Part shown: positions 22,901-33,413 of the stretch, piece by piece | Position numbering within the stretch: the stretch's first letter is position 1 | Layout: every line of letters starts with the position of its first letter | Program-made: the position numbers and the translations under genes | Notes under the pieces: generated by a model | Seen by the model: only the letters and a program-made list of their open reading frames with translations | What the model was told of the DNA's origin: nothing | Database searches by the model: none | Source: Undaria pinnatifida | Taxonomy: Eukaryota > Sar > Phaeophyceae > Laminariales > Alariaceae | DNA: 64,000 nucleotides | Assembly: GCA_012845835.1 (NCBI GenBank) | Contig: JABAKD010000025.1 | Coordinates: 18,465,476 to 18,529,475 of the forward strand | Direction: 5' to 3'

Positions 22901-25900
22901 CAACCACCGTCGCTATACCACAACGCTGTCGCTGAAGCCTCCACCGCCACCGCCACCCACGCCGTACCGCCGCCGCCGCTGTTGCTGCTACTGCTGCTGT
23001 GCGGCAGCTGTTATGCTGCGGCTGCGGTTGGTGTCTCCCCCCGCCCCCGCCGCTGCCGCTGCTGCTGCGGCTCCAGCTGCGGTGCTGCCACTGCGGTGCT
23101 GCTGCTACTGCTGCTGTGCTGCTGTTCTCACTCTCTCGTACGCGTGTTCCAAAAGTGTGCTGCGTTCGTTACTGCGGGAAATCGCTGTGCGTGGATCCTG
23201 TACATATCATCGAATGACACGTTTTTTGTTTGGTTTGTGTTTGTTTTGTGCATTTTTTATCGCAAACTCAGCCAAAAGCATGCCGGAGTGAATCTGACCT
23301 TTTTCAAGCCTGATGGAAGAAACTTAGTGTTTTTTTAAAACGCAAACACTCGAATTACTACAACAATATGTTTAACGTAGAATGTATTATGTGCTCCCCT
23401 AATAATACGTACAGTAGTATGCACGTCATACACACAAGAGTAGGTTTATGTGAAGGTATAAGGCAGAGGGGATTCAGGCAGAAGGGATTCCATAGCATTT
23501 GCGTACGAGTACGTTGGGCTTGTATGTACTGGAAGCCGTGCTTGCTCTACTGCTGCAGACTTTATGCTGCTGCCGTCAAGCAGTGCGATTACACCGGTGG
23601 AGCATTTCCAATGATGGAGGAGTGTCAGCACTGGTCCAGGTGTGACAGCAAGTAGGAAACTGACGCCGTACAACAGCTTCGCCGTTCTTGCGAAGAGTTT
23701 CTGTGGCTCCATGCAACGGGAAAACAAAGAGCCCCAGTCGACATCAACATGTCGGTACACCGCGTACTTGTATCAGGTGTTACATATTATAATACGACGA
23801 GAAGCGACACGTATAAGTAAAGCCTTCCCGGCCTCTAAAGTATGCCTTAAAGCCCTTTCCCGGCAACGGCTTGCCTTAGACGCGGTTACGTGCCGCACGC
23901 ACCTTACGTGCATATTGCAACGTGTATGCGCTTGAAAGGGGACTTTTTAGGCACTTTTTGTGCACTAAAGCGACGCCGCTATACATACGACCCCCCTAAA
24001 AAGGACATCTACGGGAGGACTCAGGACTCAGAGCACCGTGCCGTACTGTTTTCCAGGAGAGCCTTGCCTTGGACGCTGTTTGGTACCTTGCGTGCCTATC
24101 TTGCGCAAGGCAAAGCAGTACGTACGGGTCGAAAATGAGCGCGAAGAGATGAGGCATGCGTTGTGTACTAAAATACCGCCGATGGACCTACGAACTCCAC
24201 CACCACCGCCAACAACAGCAACAACGACAACACCAACCATAACACCAACACCAACAACAGCCTTAACACCGTTCTGTTTTGCGTTTACAGATATAGCAGT
24301 ACGCGACGCTACCCTTTTTGGGGGTCAAGCTCAAATTATTGTGCGTCCGATTACTTTCAGTACTTCAGTATGACATTGATTTTTTTAGGTTTTCTTGCAA
24401 AAGACGAGCCACAATTTGAATTTGTTGACTCCCAATTTTTCGAGTGCAGCCGCGTATTGCTGCGGTGTCTGCGCCAGGTGCCAGGTGCCAGGTACCTGGT
24501 ATGTGTGTGTTCGTGTATACGCGACGGGCTGCTTGTTACTTGCTACTGCTGTCTGCTGTTAGCCGTAAGCCGTCAGCTGTCAGCGCGTCCGTCTGTTCTC
24601 CCTGACCGTAAACTTTTTTATATCCTAAAATGATCCTGTTCGCAGTCAAATCTCAAGTTCTTTGTCCCCAATACGGGAGTGAGTGCGGCGCTACATAAAA
24701 AAGGTCTCAACCTCATGACCGCTGCCGGTATCTATTTCCGTTTTCCGACCCACCACGGACAGTGCCGGAGCCTATGGCAGTGGAGTCTTGGGCGAAGATC
24801 TCCACCCACCATCCCCATCGACAGTAGGAGAAGCAACACTCCAGGCAAAGGCAAACGCGAATGGAAAGGAAAATACCTTGGCTCGGTTGGTGCCTTTCTC
24901 GGAGCCGTGGTTAACCGAGGCCGGTCATCGCCTTCGTGCGGGAAAGCTAGTCGCCTTTCCCACAGGTAAGTGGTGAGGCAGATGCTCCCTATATAGAGGC
25001 GGTTGAATAGTGCCTATCGCCGGTACAGTGCCGGTGAAATCGTTTTGGCATTACTGGAACCCGCTGTACTAGTACCTACCAGGTAACCAATAGTGCCTGT
25101 GTTCGCTATACTGCCGCTGGTGTTGACTTGGCACATATCGGCGCCACGTATAGGGAAAGCCAATGGCGTTTCCCGCGGGTGGCTGACCGGAGACAGACAC
25201 GGCACCGGAATAGTAGACTTATGCATACGGACATCAGCGTCTGCTGTATATTCTGACAGACACGGTAGCGCTCGTTAGTGTATCTGCATGTCTCATGATG
25301 CCAGGTACAAGTACTTTGTAGACATTTTACAACGGAATTAAGTACGTGTTGAAAGCAGTGTATTGGTAGGATGACATTCACGCTGCTCATTGTCAGATAG
25401 CGAACGTAATAATATCATCCATCCACAAACCATCCGCCATGTATATGCTACAGCAGTAGAGTAGAAAGTACAATAATAAACGGATATTTTGCTCAAAATT
25501 CGCCACCTGAAGTCCACAAGTACCCTATTACTGCTTTAATATGGTAGACCAAACCGGTACCCTACTAACCACTACCTTATAAAGCATTGTACGCAGTACT
25601 GTTGTTATCGATTATTCAGCTTGTGTTGGCGATGAACCTCAGCCCCCCCGCGCCCCCTGCCCCCCCGATGTGTACTTGACGGCTCACGTGCGTCTTGTCC
25701 GCGCAGAAACGGTATATGGCCTGGGCGCAAATGCCCTGTCTAAAGAAGCAGTGCTTAGAATATTTAAAGTGAGTCTGGCTCTGAGAGAGAAATAAAGTCC
25801 TACATTCTGTACGCACAAATACAACCTGGTATATGTTAGATATTTCATAAAATATAAATAATAACTGATTGTCTGGGGTGAGAGTAGTGCTTGGTTGGAA

Positions 25901-28900
25901 ACTGGCGAGGGAGCGAACTTTGAGGTAGAGCAAACCCCTTTTTTTTTAAACAGCAGCAGTAGTAGTAGTAGTAGTAGTAGTAATAGTGTTGGTTCGAATC
26001 CTAGGGCGCAAATTCCCCGTCTCTTAGAGTCGTTCCTAACGAACGCAAAAAAATCACGATTCCTGACGTAATGAAATCCTGAAATGTCACTTTTTTCCAA
26101 AAATATAAAGCACTTTTTTTTGCCAGGAATCTCGACATCAATTTTCATGTATTTTTTTAAAAACTAGCCAAAGTCAGAATTCCTGACAAACATCACGATT
26201 TGCGAAAATGTCACGTTTTTGTCACGATTCTTGACTTTTTTGTTTTGGTTCAGAATTGCCCTTAGGAGACAGTGCTTGAATTTATGGTGATCCTGGCGCT
26301 GAGAGAACAGTTGCCGAGTGAGCTTCGAGGTGGATATTACACTTTGTATACGAAGTGTATCCTTAACGAAGAATTAATAGGGTGTTTGCGATTACCAAAT
26401 TATGGTGGGTTGGAAAATGAAACCCGTAACACGTCCACACCTGATTGGGTGTTGCTCATTTTTTGAAATTTGTTGGCTGGTTGGATTGGACTTCTCCAGA
26501 CAAGCCCAAAACAATAATTTGAGGGTCGTTGGTAAAAGGGCCATTTTTGGCCGTTTTTGTGATAATGTTTGGTGGTTAAAAAGGGCCATTTTTGGCCGTT
26601 TTTACCTACTTTTTATTGGATTAAGCTTTGGTTATTTTTTTGCCTTCCGTCGGTTTCTACGTTGTATGTTTTCCTACTTTAACCAAATTTGCTATCCCGC
26701 AGACACCCTAATGTAAACAGCGCGCGGCCGACGCATCACGCAGCTCCCTGTTTTGTTGGTTGATATCGCTCTCTGCTTGTTGGTTGATGATTATTGTGTT
26801 ATATGTTAAATAGAGATATGTGGTTGATGTTTATTGGTTGATGATGCCGCCGCTCTCTGCTGATTGGTTGATGGTGTCAGGCGATACGGTGGCCGTAGCG
26901 GACCCTTTGGCCGTGTATGTTCCGAACATGGCGAGCGCGCTTGGTGTGGTTTGATGGTTATTGGTGGATGCTAAGTGGTCAATGATTCCGCCCCTCTCTG
27001 CTTATTGGTTTGATGACCCCGCCCCTTTTTGCTGATTGGTTGATGATCTCAGGCGAAACAGCGGCCGTTGACAGACCCTTTGATCGTGCATGTTCCGGAC
27101 ACGGCGAGCGCTCTTGCTGTCGTTGACTTTGAAGGCGAGGGTGGGGGAGGGGATAAGGCGCGACGATTGATGGCTCTTCTGGGCGAGAAGCTGTGGCCTG
27201 GTGAGAAAACGGGGGTGGGGTGGGGTGGGTATGGAGCGGGGTAGGGTGGGGTGGGGTACGGTGTGGGGGATCTGTTGCTGACTTTGCAGGCGGAGGTGGG
27301 GGTGGGGACAAGGCGCGACGGTTGCTGGGTCTTCTCGGCTAGAAGCTGTGCCACTGTGAGGAAACCGTGGGTGGGGGAGGGTGACTGTTGAAGCTAAAAC
27401 TACGCACCAGATACCTGATACGTTTCACGCGGTTTCGTTGTCTTGTTGCGTTCAGGTGGTTTTGGGTTTGTCGATTTTCCATTTTCGATTCTTCAAGGCA
27501 TATATGTATGAATCGACCTTTTAATTTGTTGCTCTCTTTCGGCTGTCCGCTCAGGCTCGCTGACTCTCATCCTCAAGGCAGCCGCCGTTGTGCCGTGTCA
27601 TCTCGCCGATTCGGCCACGCAAGAAAGCATCACCCCCCCTCTTATTCACATTACCTCCCCCGAACGAAAATAATGTTTAATTAGGTATTATTATTGCCCT
27701 CCGATAATGTAGCGTAGATGCCGTTTCGATACAAATCGAAATATCCTTCCGGAAAGCAGTAGTAGTATCTATGCTATGCCCCTCTGCCAACCCTTTCCCT
27801 GCACTAGACCTTTTAAGTATTAATTCATTCAAGTAGTGATTATTGACAATACCATTATTTACCTGGTATTTAATATACCCACGGTCAGCCGGTCGCCCCG
27901 ATGGCGTATCAGGTTATCCTCGAGCGTGGTATAGGTCAGTTTCGTGAGTTCGAATCCCCCCGAGAGTATACTCCTATAAATTCGTGGGGACTTTTTCTTT
28001 CGCACAAATTGACTTGCGGAAAGCGCGAGACCGTGAGTTAGCAACACTCAATGAAAAATGGACGAGCAGTGGGATTGCTGAACCCTTGCGCGATAAAAGT
28101 TGAAGGCAAGAACGGGGGGGGGAGAAGGGGCGACACCTGTGACCACGGCCTGTCCAGAAGCTGGAAAGTAGTTGTGTGTGAAAAAAAAAAAAAATACATA
28201 CATACATATTCGACCTCCTTCCTTCTCTTCGCTGCTCTTCCAGGCCCGTTGACGCTCATCCTCAAGGCGGCCGCCGGCGTGCCGGACTGCATTACAGCCG
28301 GAACGGGTTTTGTGGGTGTTCGTTGCCCCGCCCACCCTGCAACAAGGCAGCTTTTGTCGCTTGCTGGTGTCCCTGTGGCCGCTCCCAGCGCGAACCGCTT
28401 CGGCCACGTCAGGTACAGTAACGGTCCCTCTACAGTGCCGGTTGCCCGCAATAGTGCCTGTGAATCGCTTGGCACAGACGGGGACAACCAGTAGTGGCAG
28501 TATGCGGAGTAGTGTCGGCTGCCGGTACAGTGCCGGTATTTCCGGTCGGCACATATTGGCGCTATAGAGGGACCAATGCTGTACCTGACGTGGCCGACAA
28601 GCGGATTTTCCTCTGGCAGAGGGCCAATATTCTAATATTATGCTTTTGCGCTGAGTTTTGCATGCCTGAAGAAGATCGCTGCTTGGTTCTCGCCATGAGT
28701 TTTGGGCATGACCCTCTTTTTTCATTCTTGCTGCAAGTATGTGGTACTGTCAGTAGCAACGGTACCCGAATCGTCGTTTGGTGCATCTTCCGGTACCCTC
28801 GTTCACCCCTGGTCTTCGTGACTTTTCGTCCCATCAGCCCCCGCGCAAGCCGTCCACGTTATGAAAAACCTGGGGGAGAGCGACACCCTAGCTTTGAAGC

Positions 28901-31900
28901 GGGGGACGAAAGAACATTGTCAACTCTATTAAATACTCAGTATTAAATATTTCCGGTCGCCAGCAATGAAGGCACCACCAGATACCTTTTTTTGTTTTTT
29001 AATGCTTTATATCGGTACGGAATTACATGTTATCGTTTTGTTTTGTATTATCATACGCAGCATCTTCCGTTGGGTTTCCCCATGCGCTCCTCGTTTTTCG
29101 AAATTCACTGTGTTTTCTCAGCCCCACACAGGCCGTCCACGTCATGAAAGACCTGGGGGAGAGCGACATCCTAGTTTTGGATGGCGACAAGTCGGGGGCG
29201 TGCGGCGTGGGCATCGAGTCCACCGTGGCTAAAATCGATATCGCCAACGACCGAATTTTGATACTCAGGATGGGTGGCGTGACCCAGGACCGGTTACGAG
29301 AAGCCCTCGTCGACGGCGGGGAGGATTTTTCGGGGATGAGCGTGCACGCGGGATCGGTTGCAGGTGGAAAAGCTGAAGTTGAGACGAGGGTGGCAACGGA
29401 GGGGGCGAGAGCGGGGGGTGGTGCGTTGTTGAAGGGAAATGATGAGCCAGCCGAAGCGGAGGGGCAGGCACCAGGTGTGAAACGTTTCCGTGGAACAGTT
29501 TTGCAGAACAGCCTTTTCGAGTATAGTATATGGTGCCTACCAGGTAGGTATAGCTGGTTTCAGCTTGCTGTATCTCTCCGTAGTGGTTATATGGTATCAG
29601 TGCGATGGTTGATTAGTGGACCGTAATCGCCTTTGACAAGATCGAGGGGATTCATATATCTTTGAAGAGTAAAAACGCGCGACCGGAGCATCACGCAGCT
29701 TGCCAAGATGAGTGTCGACCCTTGAATCGAGCGAATTCACAGCTGACGTAGCTTGCAAAGATGAGTATCGACCCTTGAATTGATCGAACTCACAGCTGAC
29801 GTATTTGCAACATTAAATATGTATATATGTAGTGCCTCGCTGACCGAAGGGGTAGAAGGCATTACCAGCCAAAGATTGCGTACAACAAGTATACAACAGT
29901 ACACGTGTAGACTATAGGTCTAGCACGAGCATAATAAAAAGTACGTGCAGTTTGGTCAAGTGTTTTTTTTGTTTATTTTTTTCATTTTGCAATATGGGAG
30001 CACCCGATGCGGGCGAAGGCTACGGTAGGGAAGGGGTCACTTTGGAGGCTTTTTTTTTTAGCGGCTGATCCACACCGTCGCAAGTGGCTGCCCTGCTTGG
30101 TGATATGCACGGCCATGAAATGTTGTGCCACGCTGCGCCAACAAGAAGTTTAAACCCCTTTTGAGGTCCCAATGCCCCTCCCTATACTAATTCCAAGTAA
30201 TCTTGTCCCCAAAACAGGTTTGCAGTTGTAAAGGCGTTAAAGTGCGGTTTTTAGTGAAACACAGAGTCTGAACTGGGCACCTGGTAGTAAAATTTGGGAT
30301 GCCCCCCTCCCCTAACGTAGCCTTAGTAGCCTACGCTCCACGACGTGTCCAAAAATCCAAAGCTACCATTTGACGTACTTTGTGGACAACTTCCCCCTTC
30401 TTTTTTTACTAGTCGCTACAGAATGCGTGCCAACCGTTGGTTGTCTAGACCATGGACCGTGTCCACCCCCCGCCGCCGCCTCCGCCTCCGCCCTAGTTCA
30501 AGCGGTCGAATCGTGCGTCTGTGGGCGTGCTACGGAGTTTAGGTGGTTGCGAGCGTTCTCACGCTATATCCTATTTTGGTCTTTTGACGCGTGCGCTACG
30601 ATAGAGAGTGCTTTCTGGCTAAAACATTTTCTGAATGATGGAACCCCTTACACGAAACCGCGGTCGGAGTTTTTGGCATGGTTATTTGGCAATATATATA
30701 TCGTTTGTTAGTACGAGTATATCTAGGCCGTCTCGTGGCGTGGGTTGGTCTCCATCGGTTAACTTTTTCGGCTTACTCAAAATCACATCACCTCCCTGAC
30801 CTACTGTGGCAAGCAGCCTGCGTCGCTTCTTGTGTCTTGATCCTGTTATCGTGAGTTGTAAACCTCATCCCCCCCCCCTCTATAAATTCAACGTCTTCCC
30901 TGGTATTGATGTAACAAGCAGCATTGCCTGGTATTGCATTGTGTGTGATTTCAGGGCAGCTGTTGCGGCATTACTCGCCCGACCTCGAGGTTCTCCGAGT
31001 CGTGGGGGCAACGAAAGACAGCACTACGGGCCGCCTAGGGTGCACAGGGGAGCGCGCTAACCTGCTCGACATGGCGAGGTAGTTAACCGTTTCCAGACGC
31101 GAGCTACGCTAGAGTATCACTTTTTTTTCCTGAAACGGTTTCTGAATGACGGGGCTCCTTAACCTAAAGTCGTCAAATTTTCGTTGTATCTTGGTATACA
31201 TCCTGGTATATTATATATATGCCAAGGCCATGGGATTGTTCATCCGGTGGCAGTTTATTTTGCTCTACAAGGTAAGATAAGTCTTGGGAGTGGTATGTGG
31301 TATGTGGTATGTGGTATGTGGTACGTGGTACGTGGTACGTGGTACGTGGTACGTGGTACCTCATACACTCCTTAAGTGAAGAGCCTCAGAAAAAAATGTG
31401 GTCGCCTCTACCGTAGTATTTGTAGTATTAGTAGTATTAGTAGTATTAGTAGTACTAGTAGTATTAGTAATATTAGTAGTATTAGTACCTTGGGTCTACA
31501 CTGGTTGCGTGTCGGTGTGGGCGAGCACTGTTCCAGTGCGAGGGTGGTACTGAATACCTCGTTATCACCATGGCTGCGGTAAGGGGGGTACCTCCTTTTT
31601 TCACTTCTGGGTTTTCCACTCGCTCAAGTCACTCTGTACCGCAGTGAAAGAAGGCTTTTGGGCGATTTTGTTTTGGCGCGGCGTAGCTATCCTTTCCGTG
31701 GGGGTTTATTACGGCAAAGGAAAAGGCGGGTCGCCTGCACGGATGGCCCCAAGTCATTGCACGAAATTCCCGACAAATGCTCCCCCTACCGCAGGTAGCC
31801 ACGGTCGGATCTAGTGGTCGAAGCTAATGGTCGAATCTAATGGTCGAATCTAATGGTCGACTTATAATGTAGACTAAGCTATACTCTCATCTGGGCGGGC

Positions 31901-32465
31901 CGTTGAAGTAGGGCACGAGTAGTCGTGACTCTTGTCCCCTTTTCCACACCACGGTACGTGAAGAACCTGCGTAACAACAATGCTTTATTCGCTGTTCTTT
32001 TTGTTTTACAATCACGCCGCACGTTATCGGAAGGCAAGCTACAATAAAATTAAGTAATAGTAATGTACAGCAGTAGAGGTTCCCCAATAAGTCGGTCTGA
32101 GTAGGGCGGGATCCCGATATACGGTGGTCAAATCGCTTGACACGACTGAAGAATTACAATAATAACCTGGATTGAATAAGGCGGCTTCCCCAATAAAGCG
32201 ATCACATTGTTCTGGCATACCACCTCCGCCTTGCTGGGGGCCCCCTGCTGTACCGCATGCTATGACATCTACAGGACGAGCGTGGTCGTGGACTACGCCG
32301 GGCAATTGCTGGGGCTGAAATCAGCAGCCCTGGCCTACTCAGACCTTTCGGTGAAAGGTGACCCCGAGGAAGCAGCAGAAGGCCTGTTTCGCGCCTTAAG
32401 ATGGGCGGAAGGACAGCCAGAAGCAGAGCGGCTTCTCATCGCCGGTGTGTGTGGACTTTTCGTTT

Positions 32466-32501
<36 letters not shown>

Positions 32502-33413
32502 GTTGTTGTCTTTTCATAACGACGATTCGTGGTAAAGTGTCACGATTGGAGAAAATGGCGGGCCCTAAGATGGGCGAAAGGACGGCCAGAAGCAGAGCGA
32601 CTTCTCGCCACCGGTGTGTGTGTACTTTTCGTTTTTGTTGGTGATGTTTGTCCATTTTTAGTTACGCTGCGCCAACCAAATTGCGTGAACTCTTTTTTTT
32701 CACGGCGTTTCACGGGTCATCACCCAGCCCGCGGGTGGCATCAGGAGGTTTTCAAAACCTCACTGGTGGAGTCGGGTTGGGTTAGGGGGTGTTTGGGAAC
32801 CTCGCGAGTCGGATCGGGTCGGGGCCGGGTCACCCTGACTTGATCCGACCCGCGGAAAGGAATCTGACCCGTGAACAGCCCTGTTTTTTTTCAGTGAGGT
32901 ATAGAGTGACTCGGGGGAGCGGCCGAAACCCGGCAGGGAATAATAGGGTACACCCCGATTGTGGCCTTGGTCATACCTAGGCCATCGGGATGCACTTTCA
33001 GTTTACTCAAGATGAATCACTTTTCGGGTCAAGGTATAGAGCTCCTTAACGTCGTTACAACTGGAAATCCTTTTTGGTGACAAAAGTTACTTGAACTTAG
33101 TGTAGGGAGGGTTTTTTGGTTTTTGGGGGCTCTAAAGGGGTTAAGTCAAGAACCTTGGAAGGGAAAAAATGGTTCACCTTTTAACCACAGTATGGTGTCT
33201 TTTGTGTACCATGTATATAGTGCGTATCATACCACCACCCCATCACACAACCTCCAACAGACACTGCGCTTCGCCTCGCCTTTTTGTTTGTTTTTGCTTG
33301 GACATTTCATGCCACCCGCAGGCCTTCCGCGTACGAGCAGTGGCGACCTGTCCGCCGCCGTGAACGACCGGATTTATCGATCGGCATCTGGCAAGACCAT
33401 CTCCGCGGAATGA
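19983..33413 (+). CDS. SUA5: Threonylcarbamoyl-AMP synthase (Sua5/YrdC/TsaC family), nine exons
   Basis: Exons: 19983-20320 (3' end less certain), 24763-24965, 25707-25768, 27053-27200, 28244-28412, 29122-29474, 30955-31078, 32275-32444 and 33322-33413 (TGA). All junction phases agree and give 552 aa. The enzyme makes threonylcarbamoyl-AMP from Thr, bicarbonate and ATP for t6A37 in ANN-decoding tRNAs. Visible motifs are GKLVAFPTETVYGLGA (about 173-188), K203-Q-R205 before PLTDPLIVH, LWPGPLTLIL, VGVRCPAHP, VAAPSAN with S299-A-N301 (completing the KxR/SxN signature), GHVSPTQAVHV, GVGIESTV and QAPGQLLRHYSP. The C-terminal Sua5 domain follows, with ALAYSDLSVKGDPEEAAE and AVNDRIYRSASGK. Exon 1 encodes a hydrophobic signal-like start (VPVLILALAW) and a Ser-rich stretch; a second in-frame ATG lies at 20262. 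The exon 1 to exon 2 join is inferred. The acceptor of exon 2 could be 24763 or 24781. Confidence 0.9.
20660..22040 (+). repeat. Array of GCGGATATCCGC palindrome-bearing units in SUA5 intron 1
   Basis: About 13 copies of 'cggagcggatatccgc' or close variants, usually followed by 'cgctacaaat-tcacggatt' or 'cttgtgggaaaagtcacgga'. They form two blocks (20695-21110 and 21640-21980) separated by about 500 bp. The core GCGGATATCCGC is a perfect 12 bp palindrome, and spacing is about 40 bp. The exon 1 frame happens to stay open into this array, which is why a long open frame appears; the array is not conserved coding sequence. Confidence 0.8.
22050..24762. other. Remainder of SUA5 intron 1
   Basis: This contains a GCN/CTG-rich triplet stretch (22940-23125) that reads as poly-Ala, -Leu or -Cys in different frames, and a small CAACA-type repeat (24200-24262). 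GGTACC-type words lie at 24475-24500. No additional exon of the synthase is needed, since the conserved domain begins in the next exon. Confidence 0.4.
24985..25260 (+). repeat. 'gtgccggt' dispersed repeat
   Basis: It contains 'tagtgcctatcgccggtaca', 'gtgccggtgaaat' and 'ggcacatatcggcgccac'. Related copies are at 18565-18760, 28420-28585 and 43755-43815 ('gtcggcacatattggcgcta'). Two of the four lie immediately after a splice donor of the synthase gene (24965 and 28412). Confidence 0.5.
26264..26335 (+). pseudogene. Decayed copy of the 3' part of SUA5 exon 3 and its intron start
   Basis: 'gacagtgcttgaatttatgg' and then 'tggcgctgagagaacag' correspond to 'gcagtgcttagaatatttaa' and 'tggctctgagagagaa' at 25748-25790. 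A shorter echo of 'cctgggcgcaaatgccctgt' appears at 25998-26020 ('cctagggcgcaaattccccgt'). Similarity is moderate, so chance or ancient duplication cannot be separated by eye. Confidence 0.4.
26845..26955 (+). pseudogene. Decayed upstream copy of SUA5 exon 4 (5' part)
   Basis: 'tgctgattggttgatggtgtcag' followed by 'gcgatacggtggccgtagcg' and 'gaccctttggccgtgtatgttccgaaca' in pieces parallels 27030-27110. It carries the intron end, the acceptor and about 70 bp of exon. In the exon frame it has a TAG where the real exon has TTG, and later a one-base shift, so it cannot be used. Confidence 0.75.
27271..27380 (+). pseudogene. Decayed downstream copy of SUA5 exon 4 (3' part)
   Basis: 'ctgttgctgactttg' leads to 'gacaaggcgcgacggttgct', 'cttctcggctagaagctgtg' and 'tgtgaggaaaccgtgggtgg'. 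It parallels 27118-27220, including the donor and first intron bases. The GAG of the real GEKLWPG is a TAG stop here. Together with 26845-26955, exon 4 is flanked by a broken copy of each half. Confidence 0.75.
27500..27620 (+). pseudogene. Internally deleted copy of SUA5 exon 5
   Basis: After 'gtccgctcag' it reads 'gctcgctgactctcatcctc' and 'aaggcagccgccgttgtgccg', matching the start of exon 5 (28244). It then jumps to 'cgattcggccacgcaag', matching the exon's last bases ('cgcttcggccacgtcag'). Roughly 100 bp of the exon middle, including the VGVR and APSAN motifs, is missing. Confidence 0.7.
27886..28198 (+). mobile_element. tRNA-derived SINE, family A, copy 1 (in SUA5 intron 4)
   Basis: The head has A-box-like 'gatggcgtatcagg' and B-box 'gagttcgaatccccc'. 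The body continues through 'gacttgcggaaagcgcgag', 'gtgggattgctgaaccc' and 'agaagctggaaagtag' to an A-run and (CATA)n tail. It is nearly identical to 49672-49985, and to 41441-41735 in reverse. It ends about 45 bp before exon 5, so its A/CATA tail now directly precedes the exon's polypyrimidine tract. Confidence 0.85.
28420..28590 (+). repeat. 'gtgccggt' dispersed repeat after SUA5 exon 5
   Basis: It contains 'acagtgccggttgcccgcaa', 'tagtgtcggctgccggtaca' and 'cggcacatattggcgctata'. It starts within about 10 bp of the exon 5 donor. Relatives are at 18565, 24985 and 43755. Confidence 0.5.
28820..28912 (+). pseudogene. Decayed upstream copy of SUA5 exon 6 (5' part)
   Basis: 'cccatcag' is followed by 'caagccgtccacgttatgaa', then 'aacctgggggagagcgacac' and 'cctagctttgaagcgggggacgaaag', paralleling 29113-29195. 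It includes the acceptor region. The frame breaks after about 70 bp, where the real exon runs into the GVGIESTV motif. Confidence 0.75.
30570..30790 (+). mobile_element. 'ctgaatgacggggctcc' family repeat in SUA5 intron 6
   Basis: The stretch has 'acgcgtgcgctacgatagag', 'aacattttctgaatgatgg', 'atatctaggccg' and 'ggcttactcaaaatcaca'. It is one of several partial copies of this dispersed family; another is at 31110-31265 in the next intron. Confidence 0.45.
31288..31500. repeat. (GGTATGT/GGTACGT)n and (TAGTAT)n repeats
   Basis: At 31288-31362, about ten 7 bp units 'ggtatgt' pass into 'ggtacgt'. At 31413-31490 there are TAGTAT/TAGTAC units. Both lie in SUA5 intron 7. Confidence 0.75.
31568..31805. 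mobile_element. GCGCGAGTGAC-family TIR element in SUA5 intron 7
   Basis: The left end 'accatggctgcggtaagggg' and right end 'ccctaccgcaggtagccacg' are inverted. Internally 'gggcgattttgttttggcgc' matches 2944-2962. It lacks a coding frame. Confidence 0.6.
32071..32250 (+). mobile_element. 180 bp TIR element (AAGGCGGT family), copy 1
   Basis: It starts 'cagtagaggttccccaataa' and ends 'ccttgctgggggccccctg' (inverted start). Internally 'ggtctgagtagggcgg', 'atcccgatata' and 'caaatcgcttg' are shared with copies at 35530-35710 and 46478-46658. All three are about 180 bp. It lies about 25 bp upstream of SUA5 exon 8, so its right end is part of that exon's acceptor region. Confidence 0.8.
32555..32642 (+). 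pseudogene. Downstream copy of SUA5 exon 8 3' end and intron start
   Basis: 'cctaagatgggcgaaaggac', 'ggccagaagcagagcgactt' and 'cggtgtgtgtgtacttttcg' parallel 32394-32470. The copy retains a usable-looking gtgtgt donor, but it lacks the first two thirds of the exon and has a small deletion (gggcgaaagg against gggcggaagg), which shifts the frame. Confidence 0.75.
32700..32886. mobile_element. GGGTC-family TIR element in SUA5 intron 8
   Basis: It starts 'gtttcacgggtcatcaccca' and ends 'gacccgtgaacagccctg', with inverted ends. Inside are 'catcaggaggttttcaaaac' and GGGTC/GACCC blocks. Confidence 0.7.
33052..33150 (+). repeat. Foldback-family copy in SUA5 intron 8
   Basis: 'gttacaactggaaatccttt', 'gtgacaaaagttacttgaac' and 'gggggctctaaaggggttaa' match the family defined at 5393-5856. 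Confidence 0.6.

Noticed and set aside
20347-24770. Alternative SUA5 exon 1 donor at 20347 with acceptor at 24770
   Set aside because: Phase would fit, but the acceptor 'gccggag' lacks a CAG and a pyrimidine tract, unlike the other introns here; donor 20321 with acceptor 24762 or 24780 is preferred, though not proven.
28048-28725. 225-codon minus-strand frame
   Set aside because: It is antisense to SUA5 exon 5 and the adjoining SINE; the + strand exon explains the open frame.
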